Of a DNA stretch of 33,356 nucleotides, positions 31,458 through 33,356 are shown one piece after another. Under the pieces are notes generated by a model. That model had not been told where the DNA came from and made no database searches. It worked only from the letters and a program-made list of their open reading frames with translations. The stretch is from Haplomitrium mnioides (taxonomy: Eukaryota > Marchantiophyta > Haplomitriopsida > Calobryales), in contig JBNGIS010020668.1 in the NCBI GenBank assembly GCA_049999725.1, forward strand, positions 1 to 33,356, given 5' to 3'. Position 1 is the stretch's first letter, and each line of letters opens with the position of its first letter. Both the position numbers and the translations under genes were made by a program.

Positions 31458-31770
31458 AGACCCAGAGCAAAGATCTAGAATCCAATCTTGCTCTGTAGAA
31501 AGATAGTCAATGAAAAAATTATATAAAGCCAGCGGTTTCTGATAAAAATTCACAAGAGCATCATCTCTTGGATGTTTTAGCTTAGCAGAAACTGTAGGAC
31601 AGCTAAATACGCTCCGCATTGGTTGCCGAGGAAGTCCCATTGCAGAAGAAGCTTGCAAGTTGAAATGCCGCATGCTCCTCTTTCCCTCTTTTGACCAGTA
31701 GCCCACCATCCAGTACTCATGGGCATGTGTAATTCTGGGACCACCAGAATGATGTATGTTGCTTTTGTCC

Positions 31771-31867
31771 CTGCAAAAAAAAAACAACGATGTCAAACCC
31801 TGTAACGAAACGCAAGATAAATAAAAGACAAAGAAATCCAAAAAAAAAAAATGAAAGAAAAACTTAC
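31771..31867 (-). other. intron 2 of the methyltransferase-like gene (97 bp)
   Basis: The minus-strand donor is CTG|GTAAGTT and the acceptor is TTTTTTTTTTGCAG|GGACAA. Joining restores a Trp codon and keeps the frame between APGV and DKSNIHHSGG. Confidence 0.75.
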
Positions 31868-32424
31868 CAGACGCCGGGAGCAACTGCACAGTCGACTTTT
31901 GAAAGAGCATCCTCCTCGATGCCAAATTGTTGCGAAGAATGTACAATAACAAACGACCAAAACTCCGAAGTAGTTATTGCCGCAATAGATGACACCATGT
32001 TAAAAATGTCATCTTTTGAAAACGGCTCTGAATCATCGTGCTTGCATTCCTTAAGGTTATAACCGTAAGGAATGCTAGCAATCGCTAATGTGAAACACCA
32101 AGGTTTCACAAGGTCCTTTAACTGCCTGGCATTAGCCTCCCCGTGGGCTTGGTAGAATGCCACGTTGAGGCCATCAACAAAGGACAACAAATCTTCTTCT
32201 TCGTCTCTCACAACTCCTTCTGTTGTGAGAGATGCAGCTCCATTTTGTTGCCGTGCTTTCCACTCCCTGGCCTTCTGGCAATGGAGAACGAAAGCAGGAG
32301 GGTAAGAAACCAATGTCGGAGGTTGGTCTTGTTCTTCGGGGGCTACATCGACCCTAGACTTCTTTCTCCCCTTCGCAACAGCAGTAAGTTTCTTGGCGAG
32401 TTGCCGTTTGAAAGTTTTGTCCCC

Positions 32425-32789
32425 CTGAAAAAAAAAACATTAGAAAAGAAAATACTGAAATGTCAAAACAATACGAGCAAGGACATCTACGCCCTGGCGC
32501 GCAGGGACATTGGACTTCCATCCATTAAGGACTTGAAAGTCCATGCGCGCATGGACTTCAATTCCCAAAGCGTAAGGACTTCAAGTCCATGCGCGTATGG
32601 ACTTGGAAGTCCTTGACCTCTTGGACCTGCAAGTCCATGCTCGCATAGACTTGGAAGTCCATGCGCACTAGGACTTGGAAGTCCTGCGCGCAAAGACTTC
32701 CAAGTCCAAGTGAGAGAACTAGGAAATCATAAAATCAAAAATCAAATGCAAAGAAAAAAACAAAGTAAAGATCCAAAGAAAGTACTTAC
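32425..32789 (-). other. intron 1 of the methyltransferase-like gene (365 bp)
   Basis: The minus-strand donor is TTTTG|GTAAGTACT and the acceptor is a long T run then CAG|GGGGACAAAA. The phase is 0 on both sides (FEKLL joined to GDKTFKRQLAKK). The palindrome array lies inside it. Confidence 0.7.
32490..32712. repeat. 24-bp-period palindrome array inside intron 1
   Basis: A perfect 22-bp palindrome lies at 32537-32558 (half-site AAGTCCATGCG). Variants start at 32583, 32607, 32631, 32655 and 32679. The last five starts are exactly 24 bp apart: a 22-bp dyad plus a two-base spacer, usually GG. Degenerate half-units (GGACTTCC, AAGTCC) flank the array. The same unit occurs, less regularly, at 1-262 and 2640-3494. 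Confidence 0.9.
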
Positions 32790-33356
32790 CAAAAGCTTCT
32801 CGAAACTGGAATGAAAGGAAGACATTTTTGACTCTTCCGTGTGAAGAGGGTACTCCTCTCTCGCTTGTTCCCAAGACTCACAAAAAACTTCCGAAAAAAA
32901 ACTCTTCACCATCACCGCCAAAACCTTATGTCTTTACGCCTTACGAGACATTTCATCCATCAAAAGCTCACCGGCTTCCACACGCTTCAAAACTGATATT
33001 TTTACTTCATCCGGAAGACCATGAAGAGACCTCCACGGAGTCCACTTCATGTGCTCCATCCTCAATGATCCTTTGGCCTTAGGCTTCTCGCCTTTCACAA
33101 GGTTCTTCTCCCACATAGCAAAAATGCTCTACTGCAACTCCCATAGCTCTCTGCTTCTGAACGCAAGTTGAAACCAATTGTCCTGAGAAGTCACCGTCTT
33201 CTCGATGGTGGACTTTGGTTTTATTTCCAATGTTTCCAAAACAAGTTCCCTTTTCAATTTTTGGGATGAAACCATCCCACCTTCCACAAAACACTAATGC
33301 CAATATTCGACCTTCTGAATTGAGGTCATCTCTAGCCGGTACCTCTGGTCGTAATT

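Larger units (their letters stand above)
31458..33356 (-). pseudogene. three-exon gene ending in a beta-class N4/N6 DNA amino-methyltransferase-like domain, truncated
   Basis: Exon 1 runs from the window edge (33356) to 32790, exon 2 from 32424 to 31868 and exon 3 from 31770 to 31458. Both introns have GT-AG ends, pyrimidine-rich acceptors and matching phases (0, then 2 split through a Trp codon). The exon 1 frame has stops at 33294-33296 (TAG), 33129-33131 (TAG) and 32934-32936 (TAA), all one C-to-T step from a Gln codon. Exon 2 has a Lys/Arg-rich stretch, then LAIASIPYGYNL, like motif IV (S/D/N-x-P-Y). Exon 3 has NFYQKPLALYNFFIDYLS then DWILDLCSGS, like motif I (FxGxG). Motif IV before motif I is the beta-class order. 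These enzymes methylate the amino group of C or A in DNA. The gene is cut just after DLCSGS by element C. The N-terminal part (about 190 residues) is not recognised. Family assignment is by motif only. Confidence 0.6.

Noticed and set aside
32487-32693. Minus-strand open frame of 68 codons with repeated PSPxAHGL-like units, suggestive of a repeat protein.
   Set aside because: It is simply the translation of the palindrome array inside a well-supported intron.

Overview
The window looks like nuclear DNA from a land plant with a large, repeat-filled genome. The basis is established family knowledge: decayed plant-type Helitron coding sequence, Ty3/gypsy chromoviruses (integrase followed by a chromodomain), primer-binding sites of the initiator tRNA-Met type, and host-like exons with GT-AG introns. 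I see no rRNA, tRNA or CRISPR, and no intact protein-coding gene. Almost every recognisable protein is broken by stops or frameshifts. The species cannot be told from the sequence; a bryophyte, fern, lycophyte or gymnosperm all seem possible.

Layout, left. Palindromic CATGCGCGCATG-type repeats (1-262) precede a decayed DUF7869-like gene (about 587-2280, +), followed by more palindromes (2640-3494). A gypsy gag fragment (3870-4345, -) comes next. A decayed Helitron replicase/helicase follows (about 4768-9016, +), with a Rep-like half and a Pif1-like half.

Middle. 9.0-15.0 kb is mostly non-coding: degenerate short tandem repeats, a 135-bp direct repeat, a tandem duplication of a 0.73-0.79 kb GC-richer unit (10865-12383), and a very AT-rich island (13657-14440).

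Right half, 15.0-31.5 kb. This is a nest of LTR elements. Family 1 has LTRs of about 400-430 bp: plus-strand element D (15191-21572), a lone LTR (21837-22232) and minus-strand element B (22819-26640). Family 2 has LTRs of about 540-580 bp: minus-strand element A (15778-20347), which splits D, and element C (26641-31457), whose 3' LTR cuts B in its protease. Element C carries an internal inversion of its gag-protease segment. Element A carries a piece of integrase inside its reverse transcriptase. A fragment of a third LTR family lies at 22380-22818.

Right edge, 31458-33356 (-). Three exons with good splice sites and matching phases encode a protein ending in what looks like a beta-class (permuted) N4/N6 amino-DNA-methyltransferase domain. 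It is a pseudogene: three in-frame stops, and truncation at motif I by element C. Its larger intron holds a 24-bp-period array of the same palindrome found at the left edge.

The most unusual items are this methyltransferase pseudogene, the palindrome family shared by both edges, a ~45-bp motif found at three breakpoints, the inverted block in element C and the integrase-in-RT chimera in element A.
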